Position numbers and translations under genes: made by a program
In this document: piece after piece, positions 1 to 15,910 of the stretch
How positions within the stretch are numbered: the stretch's first letter is position 1
Layout of the letters: every line of letters begins with the position of its first letter
The notes under the pieces: model-generated
Told to the model about the DNA's origin: nothing
The model's input: only the letters and a program-made list of their open reading frames with translations
The model's database searches: none
DNA from: Symsagittifera roscoffensis
Taxonomy: Eukaryota; Xenacoelomorpha; Acoela; Convolutidae
Reading direction: 5' to 3'
Assembly: GCF_963678635.1 (NCBI RefSeq)
Contig: NC_087065.1
Location: forward strand, 75,403,345 to 75,467,344
DNA: 64,000 nt

Positions 1-1299
1 ATCATCTTTGAACTCTTTCGGAATCTTGAAAGTTTTCCTGGATTTGTTGCTTCCTCTGTCACTCGAGTCGGTGTTCCTTGTGGCGAAGGCTTCTAGCGTC
101 CTGTTCATCATTTCCCAGGTGCTTGCCCATGTCATGGCATCCGGTCCCACGTTGTTGTGGGTCGTGGAGTCCCCTGGACCACTGGTTGTGTTCGTTGTTC
201 CATTTTTTATAATAGCCCTGGCCCCCACCGGTGCCTTAATCGCGGCCTATCGGGTTGCTGGTAACGGGGTTGACTGTCGTTTGTTCCTTTGTGGTTCCAC
301 GAAGTCAACTCTATTACCTTGTGTCCGCTCTGCCGCTGGCCTGTCTTGTGGTGTTGAATTCCTCAAGATAGCGTCTAGCTTTGTCTGTATTGCACTTGAG
401 CTCTCAGCCTGTTCCCTACTCATCGTATCCATTCTCGTTTCCAAACTCCCCAACTGGCTATTCACTGCGTCATATCGCTGCTTCATTTCTCGCATGTCTT
501 TCCTGATGTTCTTGTCTCGCTCTTCATCAGTGGTTTCTACTTTGTCAGACATCTGCTGAAGTTTTTCCTCCGTTGCTCTCACTAGATGGAAATAGTTGTC
601 CAAGTACTCATGTTTGTTGTTTCTCATTTCCTTCCTTATCACATTTCTTTCCTGTTCGCTGTGCTTCAGTTTCTCATCTATCTGATCTAGCTTCGCCATC
701 AAGTCGCTTAGCTCAAGAGTCGTCGTTCCATGGTCCGTTGTTGTCCTGTAGTCGGTCGCTGGTCCCGGTTTTTTCTGACCCTCGTTCTGATCGGTCTCTG
801 TCATTCTCGTGGATACTGTTCCTAATGTTTTGCTTTTCTCGACTTTCGTCTCCTCCACTGCTGGGTCCTTCGATCTCATTCCGACCATCACCGCTAATCT
901 TTCAGTAAAAGACGTTCTCTTTTGAGACTCATCCTTCACTGTTTCTGGCGTGTTGCCTGTTGTGTCTTCCACGTTGTCTATCGGTGAGAACTCTATGGGT
1001 TTCGGGTTAGGTTCTTCCGCACTAGGCATTGGAGTTGACTCCGTCGTTTTCTTTCCTACTTCATCCACACTTTGATCCGGTGTCTCTAGATCAATCTCGA
1101 TGGTGGGTTCTACTCGTTCCCCTTCCGTGCCCTCTTTTGCTCTGTTCTCCGTGGTACTCCTTGTGCTGACCATACTAACTGAAAAGTTCTTCTTTGTTAC
1201 CTTCGGAACCATTGATGTTGTTTTAAGTAGCGACGAGTTATACTTTGTCTTCGACTCGGTAGATCTTGTTTCAGCTACCGCTACCCTGCTCCGCCTCAT
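1..1299 (-). mobile_element. gag-like ORF of an LTR-type retroelement, with an in-frame amber stop; runs off the left edge
   Basis: Minus-strand reading frame of 350 codons (1299 to 247). It ends in TAG, and the same frame then stays open for a further 82 codons to the window edge. The protein is highly charged: a Ser/Thr/Glu-rich first half, then a predicted coiled coil (about residues 200–320, with LSDLMAKLDQIDEKLKHSEQ-type heptads), and after the stop a basic stretch ending KTFKIPKEFKDD, which resembles the sequence that often opens a retroelement Gag capsid region. No zinc knuckle, protease or polymerase is in view; those would lie further left. The neighbouring minus-strand gypsy relic supports a retroelement origin, but the order (this ORF lies downstream of that RT) shows it is a different copy. 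It could alternatively be a fragment of an unrelated coiled-coil gene. Confidence 0.5.
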
Positions 1300-1522
1300 T
1301 ATTTACAATTGTTACTATATGCAGTGTTATTATCTACAAAATTCTGCTCTAAGGTTAAAACCTCTCTGATAAAATTTTATAAGAAGAAATATCAATTTGC
1401 TAAAAACAACTTTTCCTAAGCTTTTGAAAATTCTATATGTTAGGATCGGAAAGAGAATATGATTTTACAATTGGTTACTTCAACCTGACTTAGTACTCTT
1501 TTAGTACCCCCCTTCCTACTGC

Positions 1523-2212
1523 TGTTCCAAGACTTCCTCTCTACTGTCCCAAGACTATTCAGTGCTGTTCCAGTACTTCTTGTTAGTGCCCAAGACCACT
1601 GTCCCAAGACCCTTGCCCTAAGTCTGCTGTCCCAAGACTACTGTCCCAAGACTAGTGTCCCAAGACTAATGTCCCAAGACCAACGTCCCAAGACTAGTGT
1701 CCCAAGACTAATGTCCCAAGACCAACGTCCCAAGACTAGTGTCCCAAGACTAATGTCTCAAGACCACTGTCTCAAGACCAATGGCCCAAGACCAATGTCC
1801 CAAGACCACTGTCCCAAGACCAATGGCCCAAGACCAATGTCCCAAGACCAATGTCCCAAGACCAATGTCCCAAGACCAATGTCCCAAGACCACTGTCCCA
1901 AGACCAATGTCCCAAGACCAATGTCCCAAGACCACTGTCCCAAGGCCAATGTCCCAAGACCACTGTCCCAAGACTACTGTCCCAAGACCAATGTCCCAAG
2001 ACCACTGTCCCAAGACCAACGTCCCAAGACCAATGTCCCAAGACTGTTTCGTACCAAGACTGCTCTGGTCCAAGACTGTCCCAAGGCTGCACTGTCCCAA
2101 GACTATCCCAAGACTGCTCTGTCCCGTGACTGTCCCAAGACCGTGTTGCTCCAAGACTGTCCCCAGACTGCAATGTCCCAAGACTTCTTCGGTACTGTCC
2201 CAAGACTCGTCA
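1523..2212. repeat. 14-bp minisatellite (GTCCCAAGACCAAT)
   Basis: Tandem array of the unit GTCCCAAGACCAAT with common variants (…CCACT, …CTAGT, …CAACG). It is irregular at the left (1523–1600) and right (2045–2212) ends and nearly perfect from about 1640 to 2045. Because 14 is not a multiple of 3, every frame reads a 14-residue peptide repeat (such as MSQDQCPKTNVPRP). The long open frames seen here on both strands are therefore artefacts of the repeat and not genes. Confidence 0.93.
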
Positions 2213-2803
2213 CTGAGTGTCTGGATATCGGGTCTCTTCTTCTTCGTTGTAGGGACTATTGAACCACTGTACCTTTTACCACCACTTGAGCTCTAGTAAA
2301 AAATTTCCCAAAATCCCTATCTTAATGGTCAAAACCCAAATTCTAATCCCCCTGTATTTGCCTCTATCTCTATGTTTCAGGCTATTTGAAACCCTAAATT
2401 CCCCGCAGGTATCTTATGATCACCTGTTCGCTAAAACACCAACAAAAAATTTTCACCAATAAATAAAACTGGAAAAATTTCAAAAACAGATAGATGAATT
2501 CCCCTGAAATTCAAGGTTGACCGATGTCAATCTTTGTCCGAAAAAAAAAGGCTGGTACCCGATTGCCACGCGTTTTCCTCCCCCCTGCTAGCGATCTTAT
2601 GGGGTATCTCAAAAACTGTCTATGTTCGTTCCCCCCTACCGATCCGAACAGGGTTACCTACCTTAACCTGATTTTAATTTTGGATATCCGCTTCTTATAA
2701 CCAACGCGTGTAAATATCTAGTGTAACTAAATCGACGATACCGAACAATTAGTTACTCTAACGTGTCCCCCCTTTTTACAATTTACAACCGCTAACCTCT
2801 AAC
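2213..2803. other. intergenic, no gene seen
   Basis: AT-rich sequence between the minisatellite and the gypsy relic. It contains a short piece (about 2537–2560, GGCTGGTACCCGATTGC) resembling the hairpin repeat also found near 34.26, 56.28, 58.47 and 63.92 kb. I see no coding potential. Confidence 0.5.
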
Positions 2804-5323
2804 CTAACCAGCCCCCCTGAATCTGGTCTTTGGAGATAATAATGGCTTAAATGGGGTCATTAGTGCTGTCAACTGCGCGTAGTGTGACACTTGGTTGACG
2901 AGTCCAAACCAAGCACGTATGTCAGAGATGTTTGTAGGTCGCCGAAAATTCTTTATGGCGTCCAGATACTTTGGCAGTGGTTTCACATCGTCATCTGTAA
3001 AAAGGAAGCCGGCAAATTCAACGACACGCTCGCAAAACTGGAACTTCTTTGGATTTATGATGATTCCGCTGTTACCAAATAGCGTCAGATAGTCAATAAC
3101 TCTCCAACAATGTACTTTCAGCAACTCGTCCCATAATAGTGCGTCGTCCACGCATTTAGTCTTCCTGGGGATGGAGGCTATAATATTGTCATACCGTTGG
3201 TTATAGCCATCCCCCGAGGCCAGGTAACCTTGAGGTGCCACTTTGTATCGGTATCTGCCGTATTCCGTGATAAAGGTAGTAAGATGCCGCTCCTCCTCAG
3301 CGAGTGGAACTGAGTGGTAGCCATTCCAGGCATCAGTCTCAGTTCTCCATGTGCCCGCCGGTATGTAACAGTCGCCTACTTCGGTCACATATGAGGCTTA
3401 AGAAAAATAGGCCCTATAACCATTGGCTCAAGAGTCAGGGACACTATCTCTTGTGTTTTTCTACCTCAAAATGGTCGGAGCCAATTCGGTTCGCTTGCGA
3501 CATGAGACTAGAACCCGTTACAGCTTAAAGGCTACTACCAAAATATCCCCCCACTCTATAAAATAAGAACGTCCCCATACTTAGGTCTCAAAATACACAA
3601 AATACACGAACGCCGTTAAAAACAGGGTCGGAACAATCCGTTAAGTTACTTTTTATTGGACAGTGGAACTTTGATCCATTTCAGATGGATCAACCTAAAA
3701 ATCGCCTTATCTCAACATAACAATCATAAAACACGCTCGAGAAAATTAAATTAGGGACTCACATGTTGATGCACTCGAGTACAAGGAGTAATCAAATTGA
3801 TAAGCAACTCGAGAATTGGATAATATAACTAGATAAGTTCAATACTAATCAGTTTTGATAACAGAAGTAAATTCTGACTCTAGAATTGAGTTTTTGTATG
3901 AACCATTGGGACACTCAAGCTGTCCACCTTTCCATTGAAGGCTCACTCTGGTTCGTTTCGAATAGTTGTTCTCTCTTCTTTTGATTATCTCTCCTCCTAT
4001 TTCAGGATGAGACAGCTCTACTCGTGTCTTATTTTGTAGCTGGAAATTGCGAATAGCAGTTTCCTGCTGTTTTCTTAAGTATTTTCCCGCAATTGTAAAT
4101 TCGGTCGTTCTGATTTTTCACTTTGTGTTTTCAGTTGGTGCGAGAAAACTGAGCATGACAGGCTCCATTCGAAATTTTGAAAATAAAAACTTCACTCCAA
4201 AATTACGTATTTTCGTGTCCCTCAAGGTCAAACTTCCAGATATGACCAACTGGCACAGTATGATGCGTGCTTGTTTGTATGGAGGAACAATGTGCTGTGT
4301 CTCCCTGACGCAGTGGGTGTTTAGTGGGCGCATGTCCACAGTGCGACGTGGCGTGCCGTCCTGTTTCGGCACGACGTGCATTCGTGCTTGCCATTTTGTA
4401 GGCACTCCCGGAGGAACCTTCTGGATTACGCCCAGAGCCTCGAGCTGGGCTTTAACCTGCTCACGCCAATGCATGGGCACGGTAGCTGCCATATACACAG
4501 CGACGGGGTAGCGTTTGGATCCACGCTGATTTTATTTGGGTCACCAGACATGAGTGGCAGTGGCTGGTGAGGGCATTTATTGAATGCAGACGCTGCGAAT
4601 GTTTTGAGAAGCCATTCTTTCATCTTCGGGATATTTTCCGGGACCGGAGCAAACGGGAGTTTCCCAGGGCGGCCCTGTGGGTGGCGGTGAACTTGGCAGC
4701 CACAAGGGGCAATACCAGATGTGCGTTGCGCTTCTATTCCAGTGGAAGCAGTGGAGCAGATAACGGGAAAACTGTCGTTGATAAAACCCAGTTCCTTCAT
4801 GGCTTGGCGACTTAGGTAGAACAGGTCAGTAGACTCTGTCACATATACCATGGCCGCAGTTGTAGCCTTCCGGCCTGTGGACGGTTTCGTGCCAGATAAA
4901 CGCAGGAATAGGGCACCCAGAAAATCGATGTTTTCCCCATTGATGGCGTGCATTCACTGCTTGACCTAGACGAGGTCGGATGTACTTAAGCCGAGACGAT
5001 CTAACACCTTTTTACCCATAAGACATGACTGGGCGCCTGTATCGGCCACAATCGACAGTTGTAGGCGACATGTTGGGGTGCTTTAGGCCTAAGTGGCTGT
5101 AATCTGACGCGTCAATAGAGACACGCAACTTAACAATTGGATGTGGCATCGATGCTGCCTGTTTCCAACCGGATGTGCCGTCGAATATGTAGTTTAGGAC
5201 AACTATCGTCTGTTGTGCCCACGTATGATCAACACCAGCGGCTGTTACAGGATGCGCCCATATCGGACTTTTGTCTTCACTGACCGCGACGCCAATAATG
5301 TGGGAGAAAGCGCCCGCCTCCAT
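2804..5323 (-). mobile_element. degenerate Ty3/gypsy-type pol relic (protease + reverse transcriptase)
   Basis: Minus-strand order is protease then RT. The retropepsin motif DTGAQ followed by SCLMGKKVLDRLGL lies at about 4975–5050. The protease–RT linker ORF spans 4953–4426. RT motif 1–2 (KVPPGVPTKWQARMHVVPKQ, then VDMRPLN) lies at about 4300–4430. The rest of RT is at 3388–2804, with TDAWNGYHSVPL, APQGYLASGDGYNQRYDNII, the catalytic box as CVDDALLWD, and the connection AWFGLVNQVSHY. The frame is broken several times: a shift before the protease, TAG and TGA stops after SDLV, a shift at about 4490, and an 893-bp insertion splitting RT. RNase H and integrase are absent and LTRs were not found. 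The element is dead; family-level assignment rests on recalled gypsy polyproteins. Confidence 0.88.
3366..4258. mobile_element. nested insertion inside the gypsy RT, flanked by TATG
   Basis: The RT frame reads …YKQARII up to 4263 and resumes at PAGTWRT at 3361, so about 893 bp has been inserted between adjacent RT codons. The insert is flanked by TATG on both sides (3362–3365 and 4259–4262), a plausible target-site duplication. Its ends look like imperfect inverted repeats (left GTCGCCTACTTCGGTCACAT; right, reversed, GTGCCAGTTGGTCATAT). No transposase ORF is visible, so it would be a non-autonomous DNA element. It carries repeated ACTCGAG-type motifs at about 3730–3815. Confidence 0.6.
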
Positions 5324-6893
5324 GTCTGACGACCCATCGAGGAGGGTAGATTTTAATACTCATGATGCATTAATATCGACTTGATTTATTCATAACATTT
5401 TGCCGATGTATTTATATAGCGTTGGTACGACCCTATCGAACTTGTGCACGTACCGTCGCATGACGGAAGGGTCCATTTTAATTGAAAATGGAGTGGAACT
5501 TTGTATTCGGGTGTATTTTAGTTTCTTTTGTTCGTTCCACTGAAAGTGGGGTTATAATTTGTCTTGAGTGTGTTTTAGGTTTTGTTTTTTTCTTTGAAAG
5601 TAAGGAGAAACTTCGTCTTCAGGTGTGTTTTACTTTTTTGTTCTTTTTCCCTGAAAGTGGCAATGAACTTCGTCATCGGATGTGTTTTAGTTCTCTTTTT
5701 TTTTCTTACTTGTTTTTTCAATTTGAACATAGAAAAAGACTGAAAAATACGTCAATGGACAGCTGCGCAGCAAATACGGGGACACATTTATTCGTGGTAA
5801 CAATGTTTTGTACATCAGTACTACAAAGCGAAGATGAGAGGAGATACGTAAACGTATAAATTTATTTTATTTTTGGCTTACCCTTGCTTTATTTGAAGAT
5901 TAAAAATTTATTGTGTTTTTAGACGTGTTTTGTCAAACTATGGTCCGAAGATTCTGTGCTACTTGATTAGTAACTGGCTACCCTTGTTTCTTTTTGTTTT
6001 TTTTAGCTCGTTAGTCCTCAAATTTTTCGTTTTTTGTTTTATCGAGTAAGTGAGCTAATTTGCATTTTTTCAAGAAAATTATATTTTTTATGCTCTAGTG
6101 TGTTAACGGAGGGGGCAGCGTAAAAATTTAGGTTTTCACAATTTTCCGAAGATTTTCAAAAGGAAACAATTTTGCTCGACGGGAGTCTAAGTAACTTTTG
6201 TTGGCTCAGTTGCTGCTCATTTATTATGTCCGAATTCCTTTTAAGCGCTTGTTATTGTGTTTGTAGACGTGTTTTGTCTCACTGAACATCATTCCGGACA
6301 AATTTCTGAATTTTTGTAGGTGCTGTTTGGAAATGTTTTAATTTTTTGGACTTAGTGGCTTTTGTATTTTCTATCTGCTAGCCTGCAATGCTGTATCTGT
6401 GTGTTATCGCAATTAATGAGATGCTCTGCGTCGTCTTTGTTTTTGAGTTTTTTCACATTGAAGGGTTTCTGCTAAGGTAATTTCTGCTTTGTTACCGCTT
6501 GATAAATTTTCTATCGATGATTTTTTACATTAGATTGTTTTGGCCACGTTTTTTTTGCAATACTAACCTTATTCATTTCGATAGATTTAATTTCCGAATT
6601 TTTCTTAATTGGCTGAAAACGAATGGCGCAATTTGGCTGAGTTTGGCAAATTTCCGAAGTTTGGCTGAAACGAAGGGCTCAATTCAACATAAAGTCTACC
6701 TTGTTTCGCTCTGAAATACATGAAAAGACGAAAAGTTTGATCTAAGTGCGTTCTGAAAAGTACGGTTGAAATCAAGATTTCCTTTTTCTACAAGTGCTAT
6801 GAAAAACCATTTATCGTTCATGGAATTGTGCGCATTATAAGCGTTGATTTGTTGCCTGTTTTAACCTTGAAAACAGTCCCTGATTTTTTTCAG
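5324..6893. other. intergenic upstream of RUVBL2; dispersed repeats
   Basis: No gene recognised. At 5488–5720 four degenerate ~57-bp direct repeats begin with variants of GGAACTTTGTATTCGGGTG. A matching 3' end (CTGTGCTACTTGATTAGTAACTGGCTACCCTTG) follows at about 5953–5986, so 5488–5990 is one copy of a dispersed family with an expanded left end. Around 6370–6440 is a piece of another family (CTGCTAGCCTGCAATGCTG…ATGCTCTGCG). The remainder is T-rich. Confidence 0.55.
6880..6893 (+). promoter_or_regulatory. 3' splice acceptor just upstream of the RUVBL2 start codon
   Basis: CTGATTTTTTTCAG ends at 6893, followed by a 27-nt leader and the ATG at 6921. No cognate 5' exon could be identified. It is either the acceptor of a 5'UTR intron or a spliced-leader trans-splice site. 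Confidence 0.5.
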
Positions 6894-6920
6894 ATTTTCT
6901 TGCCTTGCCTCGATTCAGCA

Positions 6921-12753
<5,833 letters not shown>

Positions 12754-15700
12754 AAGTATTGTGATCTGGCAAAGGAACCCACAGCTACTGGACAAACCAC
12801 GTCTTCCGCGCACCTTTTATGATCATCTCATGGCTCTATGTTCATTCTAGAAATAGCAGTGCCCATCGGTGTACATAGCAAAATTTGTACTTGTTTTGTT
12901 TTCTTTTCACTGAAATACATATCTATTTGAGACCTCGTTTTTTAAATCTGAACTGAAGTTGATCATTTCGTTTCATCGTCGTGCAGCAAAGCGGCGACCG
13001 TTCTTTTATTTTTTGGATGAAATAAGAAACATGAAGAGTTCTATGGTTATATTTTACAACATTTATTCAAAGTAGGGCATGGAGCGGTTAATTTTAGTCT
13101 ATCCGGTTAACCGGGTTGATTTAACCGTTTAACCGGTAAAATTCTCGACTTTTTGGAAAAACAATTGGAATCATATAAATTAATTTTGAATTCACTCAAG
13201 TGAGGCAATTTGTTCAAAAGCAGAATAACGAATAGCTAAGTTTTTTCAGGCTTATGATTTTTCGATATTTGGATTCTTGTGAAAATCAAGATCAATGGAT
13301 TTTTTTGTTTTTGATGTTTTAATAAAAAATGTTCAAGAGAAAGATAAAGATGTTGAGAGAGTCTTTCAATCGCAAAATTCAGAAATGTTTCATGAAGAGA
13401 CCCGACTGTTTATTAGCAGTGACCTCTGTTGTACAAGTTCACTGGTTTAATTTTTTTAACCGATTAAAATCCAACCATCGATACACTAATTCTTAGAAAT
13501 CGCTGAAGGCGCTTTGCTTTGGTCGACAATAAACACAAATTATCTGCAAAAAGCGTGACAGAAAAATACGGCTCTTGGTCTAATTTTACTGTAGACAATT
13601 ATTTAAGATTTTTTGTTGCTGATTTCAAATTTTTTGCAACATATGGACATTTTGCGGTTCTACCAGTTCTTAAAAACAAATTTAAAAAAATAAAAAAAAT
13701 TTGAAATACAATTTTACTTGCGAGAGCAGGTGTACTTTTATTCGAGATTTTCCCGTAAATAACTTGTAAAAATCTATGTACAACGTATAATGGAACTTCG
13801 ATATATTTCATGGTTCCCTTCTCACATGGCCTAGAGTTTATCTTTTTTGCAACAATGCATTCTGCTTACGCTGAATCGATTGATTTGTACTTCTTTTTAC
13901 GTCGTATGAAGGGCAAAACTAGATTTTTATGCTTTTGTGTGTTACAAGAGGAATAGGGCGTTTCCAAATTTTATAGTTCAAAGGTTTCTTTGACAATTTT
14001 TATATTCATTTGGCGTCTGCCAAAGTATTTTCGCTGGGTAACTGATTTTGAAATCTTATTTCACAGCGGTGATTGTGTCTTGAGACAAATTGATGTTTTT
14101 GTCGTTGTAGTTTTTGTCAGTTGTTGAATAATCGTTAAAAGTGTTAAAATTTGATCGAGCTCAAATTTTATTTTTCGCGATTGATTTGACTTTCGATTTG
14201 TTTCAGTTCATTTTTTAAAAGGAACGCAAGCTCCACTATCGAACAGCAAGAGTGTAAAGGTCCCGAAAAAGCAGAAGTGGTTGACTTCTAGTCTGGATTC
14301 TCCATCGGAATAGAAAGTTTACCTATTGATCCAGTTTTTCAAATTGTGGTGTTAAGGATATCGAAAAAGTGTCAACCATATTTTGTTCCGGAAATTCAAA
14401 GAGTTATAACGCCGTCTTTTGTTTTCTCCGAACTTCGAAACTTGAGATTCTTTCTATAAACAAGTCCGTTTTTTTTGTTTACGTGCGTTCATTGACTATT
14501 TTCCAATTGTTTTTAACTGTTTTTCATTTGGGCCGCGTTTTTAAGGTTCCATAAACGTAGTTTAGACTCTCATAGATATCTTAATGATTTTTTTCTCAGT
14601 GAAATTTTTAAAACGCTTTTATAAAGTGCTTTATAAATGCACATATGATTGTCTTTAAGTATATACACACTTTTTGAGTTCTATGCAAGTTCATTTACTT
14701 TTTTGAAAGCTGAAAAACTTGATTGTTTTCTCTTTCCGAAAGTGGAATTTAGTTAATAGATTTCCCAGAGGAATCAAAAAACTTTTCCTAGAAATCCACT
14801 TCTCAAATTGGGCTAATTCTATCAAAAAACTTTCAAATATAAATTGCTCTGGAAATTCGAAGAGTTTTAAGACCATGTTTTTTAGAGTCGATGAACGTAG
14901 TTCAGACTCTTAAATAGGTCGCGATGATTTTTGTGTTTTCAGGAAAAGTCATAGTTTTTGTTCAGGCTCATTCTATTTTCCGCGGTTTGAGTTTTGATTT
15001 CTTTTTAGTTCCAGTTGTTAAAACGAAGTCAAACTCCACTATCGAACAGTAAAAGTGTAAATGTCACGAAAAACGTGATCGACTTCTAGTTTCGAAAGTG
15101 CAATCAATTTTCAGATTTCTCAGCGAAATAAAAGTTTGATACAAGTTGGGTGCATTTCAAGTTGGGTGCAATTCAAGTTCGGTGCGTTTCCATTGGTTAA
15201 AGGAAGGCAAGCTCCTTTATCGAACAGCAAAAGTGTAAAGGTCACAAAAAATGTGATTGACTGCTAATTTCGAAAAGGGAAAATAATCAGATTTCCCAGC
15301 GAAATAAAAGTTTTGCCTATTGATCCAGTTTTCTCAATTTGGGTAAATTTTACCGAAAAAGTGTCCATCATAAATTGTTCTACAAATTTAAAGAGCTTTA
15401 AGACCATATATTTTTTCATCGCAATTCAAAAGTTGAAGGTTTATGAAAACACAAGTCAGTTTTTTTTCAGTTTCTTTGCATTCAGTACTTTTTTCCAACT
15501 GTCAGTTGGCTATGTTGTTACGTAAAATTGTCGTAAAAGTGTGTTGTGAAGTTTCTGTAGAATTTGCACGGCCATTGGTTGTTTTTAATGATTTGATCAC
15601 GAAGCCGCTAGGAACCAGGATTTAAGAAGAGTATTTCAATAACATAACGATATTCGATTTTTTAAATTCTCCCTGTGCTTCTAAATTGAGTTGATTGACT

Positions 15701-15886
15701 TGATTAAAAAAAAATAAGTCAGTATTTTTTTTCTGTGTACTTGCGTTCATGTAATACTGTCCAACTGTCTGTTGGCTATGTTTGAAATACAGTGCAGTTC
15801 AGCGTTGTTAATTGTAATTGTTATGTAATACGGCGCAGCTTAAAATGAAAGAAGTTTTTTCAACTGCTAGGAAGTTTTCAGCGATC
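12754..15886 (+). other. intergenic between RUVBL2 and POLR3B; repeats
   Basis: 13078–13490 has GGTTAACCGG-type palindromic motifs near both ends (TCCGGTTAACCGGGTTGATTTAACCG on the left, TTTTTTTAACCGATTAAAATCC on the right) and may be a hAT-like MITE. From about 14030 to 15795 lie three or more head-to-tail, diverged copies of the dispersed family whose units carry CTCCACTATCGAACAGCAAAAGTGTAAAGGTCACGAA, CCCAGCGAAATAAA, TTGATCCAGTTTTC and the 3' end CCAACTGTCTGTTGGCTATGTT (complete ends at 15500 and 15775). I see no additional gene. Confidence 0.6.
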
Positions 15887-15899
15887 TTTTGCCTTTCAG
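15886..15899 (+). promoter_or_regulatory. 3' splice acceptor 11 nt upstream of the POLR3B start
   Basis: TTTTGCCTTTCAG ends at 15899 and the family-consistent ATG is at 15911. This gives an 11-nt leader and supports 15911 over the upstream ATG at 15818. No upstream exon was identified. Confidence 0.5.
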
Positions 15900-15910
15900 T
15901 TTTTTGTTCT

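Noticed and set aside
247-1299. Gag of the same gypsy copy as 2804–5323
   Set aside because: On the minus strand it lies downstream of RT, the wrong order for Gag; it must belong to another element or be unrelated.
1669-2296. Long overlapping open frames on both strands with MSQDQCPKT-type repeats
   Set aside because: They are translations of the 14-bp minisatellite, open in every frame, with no non-repeat coding sequence.
4047-4815. Plus-strand ORFs antisense to the gypsy pol
   Set aside because: They mirror the minus-strand protease/RT coding sequence and show no family of their own.
13599-13811. Small ORFs of 60–90 codons scattered through intergenic DNA
   Set aside because: They are Phe/Lys/Leu-rich, as expected from AT-rich non-coding sequence, and often lie within dispersed repeats.
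15818-15910. N-terminal extension of POLR3B from the ATG at 15818
   Set aside because: It contains a pyrimidine-AG splice signal, has no family similarity, and the ATG at 15911 gives a length equal to known orthologues within one residue.
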